DNA of 64,000 nucleotides from Trifolium pratense. Taxonomy: Eukaryota; Streptophyta; Magnoliopsida; Fabales; Fabaceae. Location of the stretch: assembly GCF_020283565.1 (NCBI RefSeq), contig NC_060060.1, positions 27,280,001-27,344,000 of the forward strand, written 5' to 3'. Below the pieces are notes generated by a model. That model saw only the letters and a program-made list of their open reading frames with translations, did not search any database and was not told where the DNA came from. The first letter of the stretch is position 1, and each line of letters opens with the position of its first letter. The position numbers and the translations under genes are program-made. Below, piece after piece: positions 1 through 12,780 of this stretch.

Positions 1-1450
1 ATATGAATTGTGTTTTGCAGATAGATTTTGGGGTTTGTGGGAATTGTGTTCTATTTTCTTAGATTTACCTCTTTTTGACCAAATATTACAGAGCATGTCA
101 TACGGAAAAGATTAGAAAGGAAGGAGCAAGAAGATTAGCTAAAGATTGAGTGCAACTAAGATAGATATAGTTTGTAATAAATATAATACCCTTAAATGTT
201 GAATAAAATCACTGTCTAACATTGTTTTTCCAATATAATTATGCTTATTCAATAGCTTTAAAGCATTGCTTTATAGTTTAGCTTTTTTTTCAAATGCATT
301 GATTTGGTGAATTAGTCTTCAATTAGATTTATTTTGGTTTTTTGTTTTTTATTTTTCCTTTTTGTTGATAGTTTCATTGCATTTTCTACGTTGCTCTATA
401 GTTTTTCAATCACATTAATTATTAACATTCATATTCACGATGAAGCTAACCGTATTAGTATAAAACAAAATACGTTTAAAACGTTCTCTTTATTAATCAA
501 TTCTTATAAGACGGGAGGTTATAGTATATACTATTGATATTATTATTTTTGTTCGATCTGATGTTAGCGAGGAAGAATATATATCGGAAAGTTAATGCAA
601 GGATGAGGAAATAGACAAATGAAAAAGTAAGTGGAAGTGAGGATGAAAGCAAAGTAATGAAAGCAAAGTAATTGAAAGGATTAGTTTTCTTTGGATGTAG
701 CTAAGTCGCCTCCAATTTTGAAACTAGAGGAATTCACTATATCATAAATTAAACTTGCACATTTAATAAAATCTGTTTATGATCCATTAAGTTTAGGCAT
801 AAACATGATACTTCATACTTGATTTGGTGTTAGTGTTGTGGCTACTGGACATAAGTGTGTTCTCCTTTAATGTGTCCTTTGTTATAAGGATCAGATGTAT
901 TTATTCCATACTTTTAAATTATAACCTGCATCGGCTTAGAATGACACAAGTCATTAGATTGCTCTAATTTATTCTATTTTGTGAGGTTTTGACTCTGATT
1001 CATGGCAGATAACCTGACACAAGTCAACTATGAAATACCGTCAGACAAAAAAATTCCACATCTTTTGGCAAAATAGCAGTTCAATATCAAGCTTAAATTT
1101 TGAATTTGGAGTTAGACAAAAGTTATGTATTTTAGGACTTTACGAAAACTATGATTTAAATTTTTTTCTTATTATGTTTTCTATCCTCGGGCAAGTGAAT
1201 TATGTAACCTTAGTTGTAGTAATAACTTCATTCTATTTCTTAACAAGTACATTGAAGAATATTTGAAGAAGTACATTTCCATTTCTATTATCTAAGAAGT
1301 ATGCTTAATTTCTGCACAAAATATTTGAGAACTACTGCCTCTCATACCACATCCTCACCAAAAGAACATATTAATATGTGAGAAAAACATAGAAGTACTG
1401 GCGTTTTTCTTTTCTTTTTTGTAGTGTAGTGTAGGATTACAAGTATATTA
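1..1450. other. Gene-free AT-rich intergenic DNA
   Basis: No reading frame here resembles a known protein and no structured repeat stands out. Short open frames on both strands are of the size expected by chance in AT-rich sequence. Confidence 0.6.
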
Positions 1451-2739
1451 TCTTTTAATAGATATAAATATAACTTATAAGTGTACAAACATAAAAACAC
1501 CAAGAAAATGAGGTAAGTGAAGCATAGTTTTGTCTTAATTTTAAATTTCTTTTTCTTTCTGAAATTAATGGTTTAGTTATATATCCAGTTATATGTAAAA
1601 GTTAGCATATTTCTATTTTGGAAAATTTTCTTTGGTACAGTGTAAACATTCACTTTGAAAAGGAACAAAGAGTAGTAGGCAATAGGCAGTATCCTTGATT
1701 TGAAATGAAGAAAACAAAACGAAATACCATTGATAGTTAAAATTTTTGTCACTATTGTTCGATTCTTACAACACGCTACCTTTTGGCACTCCCCGTGCAA
1801 TGTCAATATTATAGAGGGATTGAATTTTAAGTTATCCCATTTTATGGAAACAATTTTATATAGAATAAATTGTAGGTTTTAAAAGTGAAAATTTGTTGAC
1901 ATAAAACACGAGGAGTGTCCCATATGGATGCTGAATTAAAGGAATTTCAAGTTATCCCAATCTATGGAAACAATTTTATATAGAAATTGTAGGTTTTAAA
2001 AGTGAAAATTTATTGACACAAAACACGGAGAGTGTCCCATCTGGATGCTGAAGGGAAGAAATTTCAAGTTATCCCAATCTATGGAAACAATTTTGTATAG
2101 AAGAAATTGTAGGTTTTAAAAGTGAAAATATATTGACACGAAACACGGGGAGTATCCCATATGGATGCTAAAGGGAAGAAATTTCAAGTTATCTCAATCT
2201 ATGGAAACAATTTTGTATAGAAGAAATTGTAGGTTTTAAAAGTAAAAGTTTATTGACACAAAACACGGGGAGTGTCCCATATGGATGTTGAAGAAATGAA
2301 TTTCAAGTTATCTCAATCTATGGAAACAATTTTGTATAGAATAAATTGTAGGTTTTTAAAGTGAAAGTTTATTGACACAAAACACGGAGAGTGTCCCATA
2401 TGGATGCTGAAGAGAATGAATTTCAAGTTATCTCAATCTATGGAAACAATTTTGTATAAAAAAAATTGTAGGTTTTAAAAGTGACAGTTTATTGACACAA
2501 AACACGGGGAGTGTCCCATATGAATGCTGAAGGGAAGAAATTTCAAGTTATCTCAATCTATGGAAACAACTTTGTATAGAAGAAATTGTAGGGTTTAAAA
2601 ATGGAAGTTGTTTGTTTGTTGATTTATGTTCTAAGTATAACAACAATTATATTATTATGTCTTTTTTATAAAAAAACACAATTGTCTAAGTGATGTATTT
2701 AATCGTCCTCGCCCGTGCGTTGCACGGGTTCCTAACTAG
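1451..2739 (+). mobile_element. Helitron-like non-autonomous element (3' end clear, 5' end tentative)
   Basis: The 3' terminus is convincing: a GC-rich hairpin with arms CCCGTGC (2712-2718) and GCACGGG (2722-2728) around a GTT loop is followed eight bases later by CTAG (2736-2739) and then a T. That is the Helitron signature of a hairpin just before CTRR with insertion at an A/T site. The body carries a tandem minisatellite, which is common in non-autonomous Helitrons. The proposed 5' end is the TC at 1451, preceded by A; this is the weakest part, because Helitrons have no terminal repeats or target duplication to confirm it. No Rep/helicase coding is present, so it would depend on an autonomous relative. 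Confidence 0.5.
1822..2605 (+). repeat. Tandem minisatellite, about 6.5 copies of a ~120-bp unit
   Basis: Successive copies share the word CTATGGAAACAATTTT near their start, then GTAGGTTTTAAAAGTG, then AACACGGGGAGTGTCCCAT and GGATGCTGAA. Copies start near 1828, 1950, 2065, 2190, 2306, 2426 and 2545, the last one partial. The units differ by scattered substitutions and small indels. The word GGGGAGTGTCCCAT in each unit is itself partly palindromic. Confidence 0.9.
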
Positions 2740-2749
2740 TTCTTTACAT

Positions 2750-3560
2750 TTTGTAGAAACGGCCTCAATTTCCATTTCCAACTCATGATGTTTTGGTACG
2801 ATATGTTATTCCTTTGAAGTTAGACCTACGGTGTATTAGTGAAGTGTGATGTTTATAATGCTTGTAACAAAACATTGTTGCTAATAATGAAAGACATATT
2901 GTTCAACTATGAAATAAATTTAAATTGAACGATGCTATTTTTTAATATTTTTTATCACAGATGTATTCAGATTGAAAATAATGAATTGAAAGATGCTATT
3001 TTTTAATATTTTTTTATCACAGATATATTCAGATTGAAAATAATGAAACTCAAGATGACATTGAATATGTTGATCCTCAGAGTTCCAACAGTTTATTAAA
3101 TTAAGTAAAAGTGATAAGATGTTCTTAGACTTAGTATAGTACTAGTTGTTAACATTAAATTAGAGTGATTTAGAATTCTTATCACGCTTTTCATTACCTT
3201 TTTGGTATTATGTATAAAGAACTCTAAATCACTTAATTTAATGTTAACAACTAATACTTAAAATTATTATTTATAAAATATTAAATCTAACAACATCTTA
3301 TCACTTTTAATTAATCTAATAAACTGTTAGAACTCTCTCCGAGTTGCATTATTCTCAATCTGAATCATAAAAAAAATTAAAAATAGCATCTTTCATTATA
3401 TTTATCTCATATAGTTGAAGAGTCCTTAATTATAAGCAACAATTTTTCCTTACAAAAATACATTATAAATATCACAGTTCACAAATACAACAAAAGAATA
3501 ACACTCTGTACAAAAACATCATGAGTGAAAATGAAAATTGAGACAGATTTTACAAAAACA
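2750..3560. repeat. Large foldback (inverted-repeat) element
   Basis: The left arm (about 2750-3170) and right arm (about 3195-3560) are imperfect reverse complements. For example, CATGATGTTTTGGTAC at about 2785 pairs with GTACAAAAACATCATG near 3510, and GTTAACATTAAATTAGAGTG at about 3149 pairs with CACTTAATTTAATGTTAAC near 3226. The spacer is about 25-35 bases. The left arm has an internal duplication of about 57 bp (GATGCTATTTTTTAATATT occurs twice) that the right arm lacks. No coding is seen. It begins almost exactly where the Helitron-like 3' end stops. Confidence 0.7.
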
Positions 3561-3669
3561 ATTCCAATTTAACACAAAAACATTTCCATAAATATAACAT
3601 GAAAATAAAAAATAATTGACTAATTAAACTAAAATATAGAATAAACGTAAAACATTAGCTAATCACAAA

Positions 3670-3760
3670 ATCAATTGGTGTTGGTTTAGAACCTTGGAGT
3701 GTGCTCCTAGGTTCAAATCGTTGGGCTAGTCAAATAGAGCAAAGCTCTTATTATTAATTA
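3670..3760 (+). repeat. Possible tRNA-derived SINE relic
   Basis: The words TTGGTTTAGAACCTTGG and CTAGGTTCAAATCG resemble the A and B boxes of the pol III promoter in plant tRNA-derived SINEs. No clear ends or target duplication were found. Confidence 0.3.
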
Positions 3761-5327
3761 ATGGATTTTATTAATTATTATTAAAAAGGGGATAATATTT
3801 ATAATGTATAAAAGTAACAAAAATATGAAAATAGATTCATTCTATAAATTATATTATATAGATTAAATACAAGGAAAAAAAAAATATTTATTATGATTTG
3901 GTTTGACAAGGGAAAGACCTGCTCCTGCGTATTCATGCGTATTCATATGCATCACATAAATCAAAACACACGTAGTTCTTCTAGAGAATATTTATTTGTT
4001 AGATCAATTTTATCATTTTATTTTTAAGAACAGTAGTGAAAATAAGAATGAAATAAATAAAAAGTGAAAATTGAATACGCGCGGTTGTTATTGGTTTTGT
4101 TTACATTACAAGTGGGAGAGTTACGTGATCGATGTTGAACAGGTTGCCGGAGAAGAAAATGGTTATTGACATAACATAAAACAATGATGGTTTATAGTGG
4201 CAAAAAAACACCACTTTCGAATAACACAGCGAGAACTGTAAGAGATCACTTAAATCAAATTTAGAATGATTGATTTTATTAATAAACCAAATTTTCTTTA
4301 TAATATAAAAATCTTGATGTTATAAGTGAGTAAAAGAAAAATAAAGAAAACTGTTCATTTTGACAAAAGGACTCTTTCCGTTGTTGCTTATAGGACTCTA
4401 TGCAAAAAATGTTAAAACCTTTTTAATCTTAGGGTTAGAAAAGTGTTTTAATTTATTTGCATGTTTTTTATGCATCATTCATTTATTGTATTTTTATTAT
4501 TTTTTTGATTTTTTTGTTTTGAATTAAGCAAATTAAATAAATTAGATGAATAAGAACAAAAAAAAAATAGCGGACAAACAAAAAAATATTATATGAGATC
4601 TAGTCCGTCTGATAGACGGTTCTTGTTTGATTAGGAGGAGGGAAATGCTGAGGCCGCTTGATCAAGTATCAAGAGCTGAAAGTGAATAGCGCGTGAATTC
4701 GAATTTAAACAATAATCCACACAAGCATAACATAAACACAAATTCGAATTTAAACAAATTCATGAATTGTGCAGCCTATACAACGCAAGTAAGGAATTTT
4801 AAAAGGGGTGGTAACCTGGATTGCAGTGAATTCCACTAATTTGATGGAGGCGGTGGTGACGGATTTTTGGGTTCTATGCAAGGTGTCGTCGCCGGATGAT
4901 GGAGGCGGTGGTGACGGATTTTTGGGTTCTGTTGTTTTTGTGTCTGCTGTATTTTCTGTGTGTGGCTACTGATTGTGGCTACTTTTTTCGGGTAAAATTG
5001 ATGTATATTTATAAGCACATATTAGGTTTAGGAGTTCAATTTTTTTTTGGCGGAGGTTTAGGAGTTGAATTCGGTTGCTTTAATTTGGGAATGGATTTGT
5101 ATAAAGTATAAACTAAGAGTGGATTTTTTTTTTTTTTGACAGAACTAAGAGTGGATTTGTATCGACGGGAATGCGGATATTTAGTTAAGATTTTTTTTTC
5201 TTTTTTTTATCTTGTTTTTTATATTTTTCTTTGTGGTTTTTGACTAAAATAAAAAATAGTAAGAAATATGGTCTAGGCACATGTTAACCTATGGCACGTG
5301 TTAAGAAGCATTTAATTAGCTAATTTA
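3761..5327. other. Intergenic DNA with a 33-bp direct repeat
   Basis: No gene recognised. The only structured element is a GC-richer stretch at 4843-4930, where a 33-bp segment beginning GATGGAGGCGGTGGTGACGG occurs twice (4843-4875 and 4898-4930). The two copies look identical. Short open frames across this segment on both strands follow from the local GC bias and match no family I know. Confidence 0.6.
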
Positions 5328-6262
5328 GGGGTGTATTCAATTAGGATTTCAATGGATTTTAAAAGATTTTTTTATGATGATAAAATCTTGTGGTATTCAA
5401 TTAGGATTTTAAAAGACTTTAAAAAAGTCTAGTGGTATTCAATTAGGATTTTAAAAGACTTTAAAAAAGTCTAGTGGTATTCAATCAAGATTCTTTACAA
5501 CTTACAAAAAGTCTTGTGGTATTCAAAAGTATTCTAATTTCGATGGATGGTTTAAAAAATAGGATTTTAATGGATTTTGGTGGACTTTTTAGTGAATTTT
5601 GAGCTACAAAAAGTCTTTCCTCATATCATGAGATTTTGATGGATTCTCATTTTTTTTTTTATTTCTTTCACCTTTCCTCATGTTTCTATTTCATGTTTCC
5701 TGATTATTTCATGTTTTTTTATAATCGCTTATATTTTCTCCATACCTCTCTATCACGATTCCTCTTCATGGTTGTCCTACTACCGTAGATAGTGTCACGA
5801 TTCATTATAGGATATAGACATTGAAAATATATACAACAACAACATGTTTCAACAACAACAACAAACATTGTTCGTCATTTTTTTTAATTGTTTTTTTGTT
5901 TATTCATTGATTTTTTTTTTTGTAGAATTTTATTCATTGATTTTTTTATTATATTAATGATTGTTGATTTTTTTAAGGAATGATTAATTTTCATTGATTG
6001 ATTCATTATTATTTTAGAAGGAATTTATATCGAATTTATTGACTCATTTAAATCTTAAAAGTCTATAAAGTACTTCAAAATCTCAAAAGTCTGTGTCATA
6101 AAGTCACACAAATTCTTGTGTTAAGAATCTTGATTGAAAAAGTCATTCAAAAAAGTCTTCTAAAATCTCATAAAATCAATACAATCTCACAAAGTCTTTT
6201 AAAATCTTCAAGATTTTTTTTGCTAAAATTGTCTTGTAAAATCTTAATCCAATACACCCCCC
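5328..6262. mobile_element. PIF/Harbinger-type non-autonomous element
   Basis: The terminal inverted repeats begin GGGGTGTATTCAATTAGG on the left, and the right end reversed reads GGGGGGTGTATTGGATTAAG. The flanking trinucleotide TTA is present at 5325-5327 and 6263-6265, matching the 3-bp TWA target duplication of this superfamily. The left subterminal part contains tandem copies of a ~43-bp unit with GTGGTATTCAATTAGG, and the right part holds related AATCTC/AAGTCTT words in the opposite orientation. No transposase coding is visible. Confidence 0.75.
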
Positions 6263-6532
6263 TTATTTAATTTTGTTAAGCCGGAAAAAAAATTATACAA
6301 GTTATATAAAACTAGCGACTAGACAGACGCGTTCTGCTGCTGTCTATGTTTATTATGCAAACTTATGTAAAAAAAAAAAAGACATGTTTTATGTTAATAA
6401 AAAAAAATTTGCTCCTCCAAAAAAAAAAGTCTTATGTTATGTTGAGTTTGTTAATAAAAAATTTATGTTGCTAAAAAAATCAAGGGTATTGTTGGTATTA
6501 TAAAAAGTCACACAAAAATTTGGTGTATACTC

Positions 6533-8110
6533 TGTTGAGGCAAAATCCTAATTTGATGTTTTAAAGATAACAAACATCTTAATTATATTTTAAATGAATT
6601 CTGATCTTTTTGTGATCTAACAAGTGCTCTTGAGTGATTAATATAGACAGGAACAAAAGTTCATTCATTATATATCACTACACTTAAAATGATTGAAAAC
6701 TGCAAGTTTATGAGAATGAACATAGAACATTCTTCAGTCTGCACTTTTTCTCACGTGCAAAGCTATACATCATCAATAAGCACTTAATTGATATCATCTG
6801 AACAAGAGACAAATAAGCACTTTTGCAAAGGACTTTATTGAAAAGAATCTCTACACGATATAAGTCATTTAAAGGAAGGATTAAATGATAGCAAAAGAAA
6901 GCTTCCTATTTGTTCATGTTTAATAAACATGAACATGTCTTTGACAATTTATTTCTCAAGCTCACATGCTCTATTCAGAGATTATTTGAAGACATTTATG
7001 GACCAATGAAAAGGAGACAACAAGTTTGAAATGGTACTTCTCAAAGGACTTCATAAAATATATTTCACTATGCTCTTGATCTACAATGAAAAGCTACTTG
7101 TACTTTTACAAATACACATGAATAGTAAAAGGATAAGAAGACCAGCTATCATCATATGATCATCATGAATATCTTGAGGCCCACTAAATCAAAACAAGCA
7201 ATGCACATCTCTCAATTTGATCTAGGCCAAGAATCAGAAAATACTCTGGGAGAACGATCTAAGAACGTTCCAGAATCAAGCAGACTTTCTGCTCTTGATC
7301 GAAAGATTCTCTCCAGTTGTATCCAGCTGTTGTAATTGATCTTTCAATGCTTCAACCGTGCTTGTTCTTGGAAAACAAGTTCATATAGCTCAAAGATGCT
7401 CAACCTCACGCTCCTCATGACATCATCATTCTAAGAACATTCTCAAGAAGCATCTTCTCTCTCATCAAATATTATTTGAATAATATTTGATCTGATTTTT
7501 TAAAGACTAACGGCTAGTCTTTGGCAACACTCCAACTTGCTTGGAGACCACGAAACAAAGGACAAACAACATCTATAAATAGCACACTTGGGTGCTTTGA
7601 AGATTCAAGAGTTTCAACTACAAATTTCAACATCTACACTTGTCTTTTTCGACCAAGTCATTAAACTCTTCCACTCTCACTCCAGCTCTCTAACATCACA
7701 TACTTGGATCAGTATATCATTGAGTGAACTAAGTGTATTCTTCTATTAGCTTATCAACTTGATTTTCTCTTCATTTGAAAGCTTGTGATCCGAACAATTC
7801 ATTGTAAAAAGATTGGCTCAAGTCAATACGTAACTATTGATTGAGTGACATCTTAGTTTGTAGGACTGAGGTAGATATTAAGCTTGTAGGGCTTAATGTT
7901 ATTGATCTTGGTTTAGATTAAGGAGGTTTGTAATTTGAGATTACTAGTATCTCAAGATTGTAGTGGATACTCATGGAGCGTGAGGAACTGGACGTAACCC
8001 ATACTATTAGGGGGTAAACCAGTATAATTGTTGTGTGTTGATTTTCTCTTCCCTCATCTTTTATTTTGAGCAAACACTAAGCACACGTAGTTTAAGTTAG
8101 GCACACACAA
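6533..8110 (+). mobile_element. Long LTR-like block, probable solo LTR
   Basis: The segment starts TGTTGAGGCAAAATCC and has the layout of a plant LTR: a long U3, a TATA box (CTATAAATAGC, about 7573), then a transcribed-looking R/U5 with GTGGATACTC near 7963. No primer-binding site, coding region or second copy was found nearby, so it is most likely a solo or truncated LTR. The right end is uncertain and no target duplication was identified. Confidence 0.5.
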
Positions 8111-9471
8111 AAGTTGTAAAAAATTAATTGAAAAGATGATGAAATGATGTTTCATGAATCATATTGATGGTGTGTCTAATATGGATATCTCAAAAATAGT
8201 CAAAAGGTGATCCATTACCATTTTTAATAAATAAATTTAAAAAATATATTTTATGTCAATTCATGTGTAAACTTAATACTTTTTAATTAGTTCTTCTATT
8301 TATGTTTATAATATTATATGAATCTCTCCAACAAACATTTAAATTTCTTTAACAAAAGATTGATCAAACATGAATTTTTATACACAAACTCTATTTTAAA
8401 TAAAAATTTGAGTATTTTTTTTCTCCAAAAAAATATACTTAAATACTTCGACAAAATAAATTATACATTTTAAAACATCTATAAATATTAAACAATAAAA
8501 CATTAGAAGGGATGCTTAAAAAAATAAATTAAGAAGAATATTTGAATTAGTAATATATAATAGAGAATTTTGGGTTGTCCAAATAGTGGGGGTTTGAAAC
8601 CCGCACAAACGATAAACCTGTTAAAAAATTCTGGATGGTATGGTTTAAAACCCCCGCAAACAGAAAAGTTACAAACTATATAGACTATTTAGCGGGGGTT
8701 TAGAACCACCGTTAGATAGTATACCTATGGAAAAAAAAATGAAAATTCTGGGACTGGCCATGGTCCTGCCTAGTCCATGAAGGCATATAAGATCTTGTAT
8801 TTTTTTTAAATAATATATATAGATGTAAATATTAGCATATAAGATCTTTTTTAATGTTTTGATGAGTATTTTCAAAATATTAACATATTCATTTGTTTAG
8901 AGATATTAGTGATCAAAATTGTACAATGATTAGATATTATAGTTAAGGACGGAAGGAGTACTATAATACTCAATTTTATTCACCAAAACAAAACAAGTAA
9001 GAGTAAGAAACTTACTTATCCTTAAAATAAATTATTGATACCGGTGGTTGGCATCCACTATACTTTCAAATAAATTATTAATTTCAAATAAGAAGGTTGT
9101 TCGTAGTAAAAATGCTATAGAATAATCAAGTTGTAGAATTTATGGATTTATCTAATTCCTTATCTATTATCTAAATTTAGTGTGTATCATTTATGTTGAA
9201 TATCATCAAGTATCTTGTTCTATTTTTTTACAAGACTTTTGTATTACGAAACTTTGTGTATTAGACTATGTGTTTTGTTAGGTTTTCTATTATAATCATT
9301 TGTTAAACTGGTGTTTGGAAAAAATTTTGTTGTAATTTTAATGCATCCAGATATTCAATTATGTATGACTGATTTATATTATAGACAATTTAATATGGAG
9401 TTTTCAATGTATTATCATAACTGCATATTTTATTTAAGCATTTTTTTTACGAACTATTGTTTTTTTATTTA
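8111..9471. other. Intergenic DNA with short repeat debris
   Basis: No gene recognised. At about 8585-8710 the motif GGTTTRAAACCCGC and its complement recur several times with CCCCCGC cores, which may be a remnant of a transposon subterminal region. ACGGAAGGAGTA near 8949 resembles a Stowaway terminus without a partner. The rest is AT-rich and unstructured. Confidence 0.45.
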
Positions 9472-9900
9472 GAAATTGTGGATGTAATATGCGGTGGACC
9501 ACCTTGTCAAGGAATAAGTGGCATCAACCGTTTTAAGAACAATAAAAATCAACTACAAGATAAAAAGAACCGACAATTAGTCGTTTTTACGAATATTGTT
9601 CATTATCTTACACCTAGATTCACATTGATGGAGAATGTGGTTGATCTTGTAAAAATTTCAAATGGTTATCTTGAAAGGTATGCGTTAGGTCGTTTGGTTC
9701 AAATGAACTATTAAAGTCGTTTGGGAATTATGGTTGTTGAAACTTATGGACTTCCTCTGTTTTGCCAGCATGTCTTCGTATGTAGCACTGCACTTTCTGA
9801 GGCAAGTCTATTATTTGTTAGTGTAACTAATTCACCCTTTCATATTTATGTTGAAATATTGTTTATTGAGTTGCCAAAATTAGTTTTATGATAAATTCTC
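9472..9900 (+). pseudogene. Chromomethylase (CMT-type DNA cytosine methyltransferase) fragment
   Basis: Translation gives [15 protein letters not shown], which is motif IV of cytosine-5 methyltransferases with the catalytic Cys in [15 protein letters not shown] (motif VI, ENV) and GRLVQMNY follow. After a stop at 9712 the homology continues in other frames to YGLP (motif VIII region). The spacing and wording match plant chromomethylases, which methylate CHG sites. Only roughly 140 codons of a protein that normally exceeds 800 residues are present. The start follows a T-rich tract ending TTTAG, and the tail continues into what looks like the parental intron, so this is a genomic-DNA copy and not a processed one. 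It is broken and cannot encode an active enzyme. Related copies lie at 32.9-34.8 kb. Confidence 0.8.
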
Positions 9901-10849
9901 ACTAACAAAAATTGTATTTTCATAACAATTCAAAAAAAAATTTAGTCAATTCAAAAGTTCAATTTTATCGTATTAGTAATAAATATAAATATAATATCAT
10001 ATTAGTAATAAATATAATTTTATCGTATTAGTAATAAATATAATATCATTTTTTTATAAGAGTATGTTAATTATTATAACAGTAAAAATTATTTACACTT
10101 GTGATTAATTTTTTATAATAGCATACCCACCCGATTCTTTTTATAAGCAACAATTCATGGTTAAATAATTGATTATCTAATCTATATTGTATACCAGGTA
10201 CATCAATTATTCAATGATCATAAAAACATAATTTTTGCTTATAAAAAGGGGATGGAGGAACATATGGAGTATATTAAGTTAGACATATAATAATAAAACA
10301 ATGCAAAAAGAATAAATAAAAACATGTGAGAAACAAAATAAATAAGTAATTATATTTTGATAAAATAATATAATATTACAAAATTTTATGCAATTATTTA
10401 AATATAATATTATTTTTTTGGTATAGCAATTTTGACATTTTTGCAAGTTAAGCTAAGATATGTGGATATTTAATTATATTTGTGGTCATTTAAATATAAT
10501 AAGTTATTTGACGATTAATAAACACATAAATATTCTGAAACAAAAAGATACATAATGTAGGGATTTCATAAAATATACAATCACTATGTACTTCAATCAT
10601 ACGGAGTATAAAATATTCGATATCACATGACATGCATGATTCAAAGAGTCATATTTACAAGATATATTGATGGACTTATAGTTGTTGTGTTATTTTTTTG
10701 TTTTTGAAATGGATGGCTATAGTTATATTTAACTAACGAGAATGAGAGAAAATCAAATAAGTGTGAATTATATAATATTTGAAATTTATTTTTATTAAAA
10801 TTAATAAAATATTTGAAAATCAAATGTGAATTATATATTTATATCTTTT
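9901..10849. other. AT-rich intergenic DNA with a Stowaway-like foldback
   Basis: No gene recognised. At about 10120-10268 an imperfect inverted repeat (TTTTTATAAGCAACAATT against AATTTTTGCTTATAAAAA) ends in GGGGATGGAGGAAC and looks like a degenerate Stowaway-type MITE. The rest is low-complexity AT-rich sequence. Confidence 0.5.
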
Positions 10850-11248
10850 ATATTTTAAGTTTATTACGATATGCTAACCTTAAACCTAATCTTTTCCCCG
10901 CTCGTTTTTCCTCTCATTTTAACCATAATTTAATTCAAATAAAATGTTACAAAATATCTCAACAAGAATCGAACCTATGACATTTAATAATTATTTGGTG
11001 CATTTTCCACCAGGCTACATCAATCAACTTGATATAATTTGATAACCAACATGTAATAAATATGAAATCATACTTCTTGACTCATACTTCTCCTCCATAA
11101 CGCGTTTGTGATCTTCTTATGAACGACACAATAGAATATTCTTTCTTCGTAAATAGTTTTTCTTTTGTTTTGTTTTTTTATTTTCTCTTTAGTTTACCTA
11201 CCAAAAAAAATTATTATTTTTTAATATGAAAACATCTCTTATCTCTTA
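10850..11248. repeat. Dispersed repeat, copy A (truncated)
   Basis: Shares CGCTAACCTTAAACCTAATC-like words, CAAGAATCGAACCTATGAC, GGTGCATTTTCCACCAGGC and ACGCGTTTGTGATCTTCTTA with copies B (11645-12780) and C (20168-21100). The segment with GAATCGAAC reads on the reverse strand as a pol III B box (GGTTCGATTC) with an A-box-like GCCTGGTGG, so part of the unit may derive from a tRNA-type SINE. It stops where a Harbinger MITE begins. Confidence 0.65.
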
Positions 11249-11641
11249 CACTATGTTTGGATGTCAAAGAGATAGGGAAGAGAGAAATAGTGAAGAGAGA
11301 AATAAGAGAGAAGAGAAATTGGATAGAAATTTTATATGGTTTGGATGAATAGAAAAGTGAGAAGAGATAAATTAATAAAAATGAGAAAATAACAAATTTA
11401 CCCTTTTCTACAAAAAAATAAATTAGTTGAATGAGGGTATTGTTGTAAAATTGTTTATTTCACTTATTGTCACACAAATCTCTCATAATATGGAGAGGTT
11501 TATTTTTGGCAGTTATTAACCATTATATTTCTCTCTTTCCTTATTTCTCTCATCATCCAAACCATAGAAATATCTAATTTCTTTGCTATCTCTCTCTTTC
11601 TTATTTCTCTCTTTTGTAAATCTACCTAAACAAACACAGTG
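11249..11641. mobile_element. PIF/Harbinger-type MITE (393 bp)
   Basis: Starts CACTATGTTTGGATG and ends CAAACACAGTG, so the tips are inverted (CACTRTGTTTG). TTA flanks it at 11246-11248 and 11642-11644. Inside, purine-rich AGAGAGAAATAAGAGAG on the left pairs with TTATTTCTCTCTTTTG on the right. It is non-coding. Confidence 0.75.
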
Positions 11642-11644
11642 TTA

Positions 11645-12780
11645 TATTCTAAGCTTATTCCGATACGCTAACCTTAAACCTAATCTTTTTTCCGCTCATT
11701 TTCCCTTTCATTTTAACCCTAATATAATTCAAATAAAATGTTAAAAAATATCTCAACAAGAATCGAACTTTTGACCTTTAAGAATTATTTGGTGCATTTG
11801 TCACCAGGCTACTTCAATCAATTTGATATAATTTAGTAACCAACATGTAATAAATATGAAATCATACTTCTTGACTCATACTTCTCCGTAACGCGTTTGT
11901 GATCTTCTTATAATCGACATAATAAAATATTCTTTCTTCGTAAATAGTTTTTCTTTTGCTTTGTTTTTTTATTTTCTTTTTAGCTTCCTTGCCAAAAAAA
12001 TTATAATTATTTTTGAATATGAAAACATATGACGAAATGTGTATATAAATTTCACACGTTCAATTACAAAAAAGTCTGATTCATTTTTTTTTCTCTTTTC
12101 GTTACCACTATACTTTTATGCCAAACAAATCATAATTCAATTTAAGATCACAATGTGACCTTTTAATATTTAATCAAAATTTAAAATAAAGCGTAGAGAC
12201 AATCTCTTAAACATGTTGGAATATATCTTATGTCATCGGTGTCTTCACATGGTCGGTTGTGTCGTGATTTCAAGATTTACTTATAGAGAAGTATTAACGA
12301 TTTTGATTATCAATGAAGACGGTGAAAATATAAATAAAACTTTCAATGTAATCTATAAGAAAGTATTTCACAATTTATCATCATTTCTGTTGTATGAACA
12401 TTTATCCAAATTATTGTTGAACTAATGTTTAATTTTACTCAACTTTTTTATATATCTTTTACTATTAAAATTTTTCTATCGTCTTTTTATTATTTCATAT
12501 TACGGTTAATTAGATCCGTGCACCGTGCGAGTCGAAGTTATAGTATATAAAAGTTATAAAATCTCCATGTAATCCTGATTTAACCCTAATCATAACCCTA
12601 ATCATAACCCTAATAATTCATATTAAAATTTTTCAATCGTCTTTTTATTATTTCATATTACGGTTAATCAGATCCGTTCACCGTGCGAGTCGAAGTTATA
12701 GTATATAAAAGTTATAAAATCTCCATGTAATCCTGATTTAACCCTAATCATAACCCTGATAATCCAAGCTCAACCTCGAT
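11645..12780. repeat. Dispersed repeat, copy B, with an internal ~155-bp tandem duplication
   Basis: From about 11700 this is near-identical by eye to 20180-21100. Its right part contains a ~155-bp block (CGTCTTTTTATTATTTCAT through CCTGATTTAACCCTAATC) present twice in tandem, near 12478 and 12638. Copy C has it once. Repeated AACCCTAATCAT words at 12585-12620 are part of this block. No coding function is evident. Confidence 0.75.

Noticed and set aside
12525..12550. GATCCGTGCACCGTGCGAG considered as a Helitron hairpin
   Set aside because: No clean stem and no CTRR at the right distance on either strand, unlike the site at 2712-2739.
12585..12760. AACCCTAATCAT repeats resembling telomeric CCCTAAA
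   Set aside because: The period is 12 with an inserted TCAT, and it belongs to a dispersed repeat; not an interstitial telomere.
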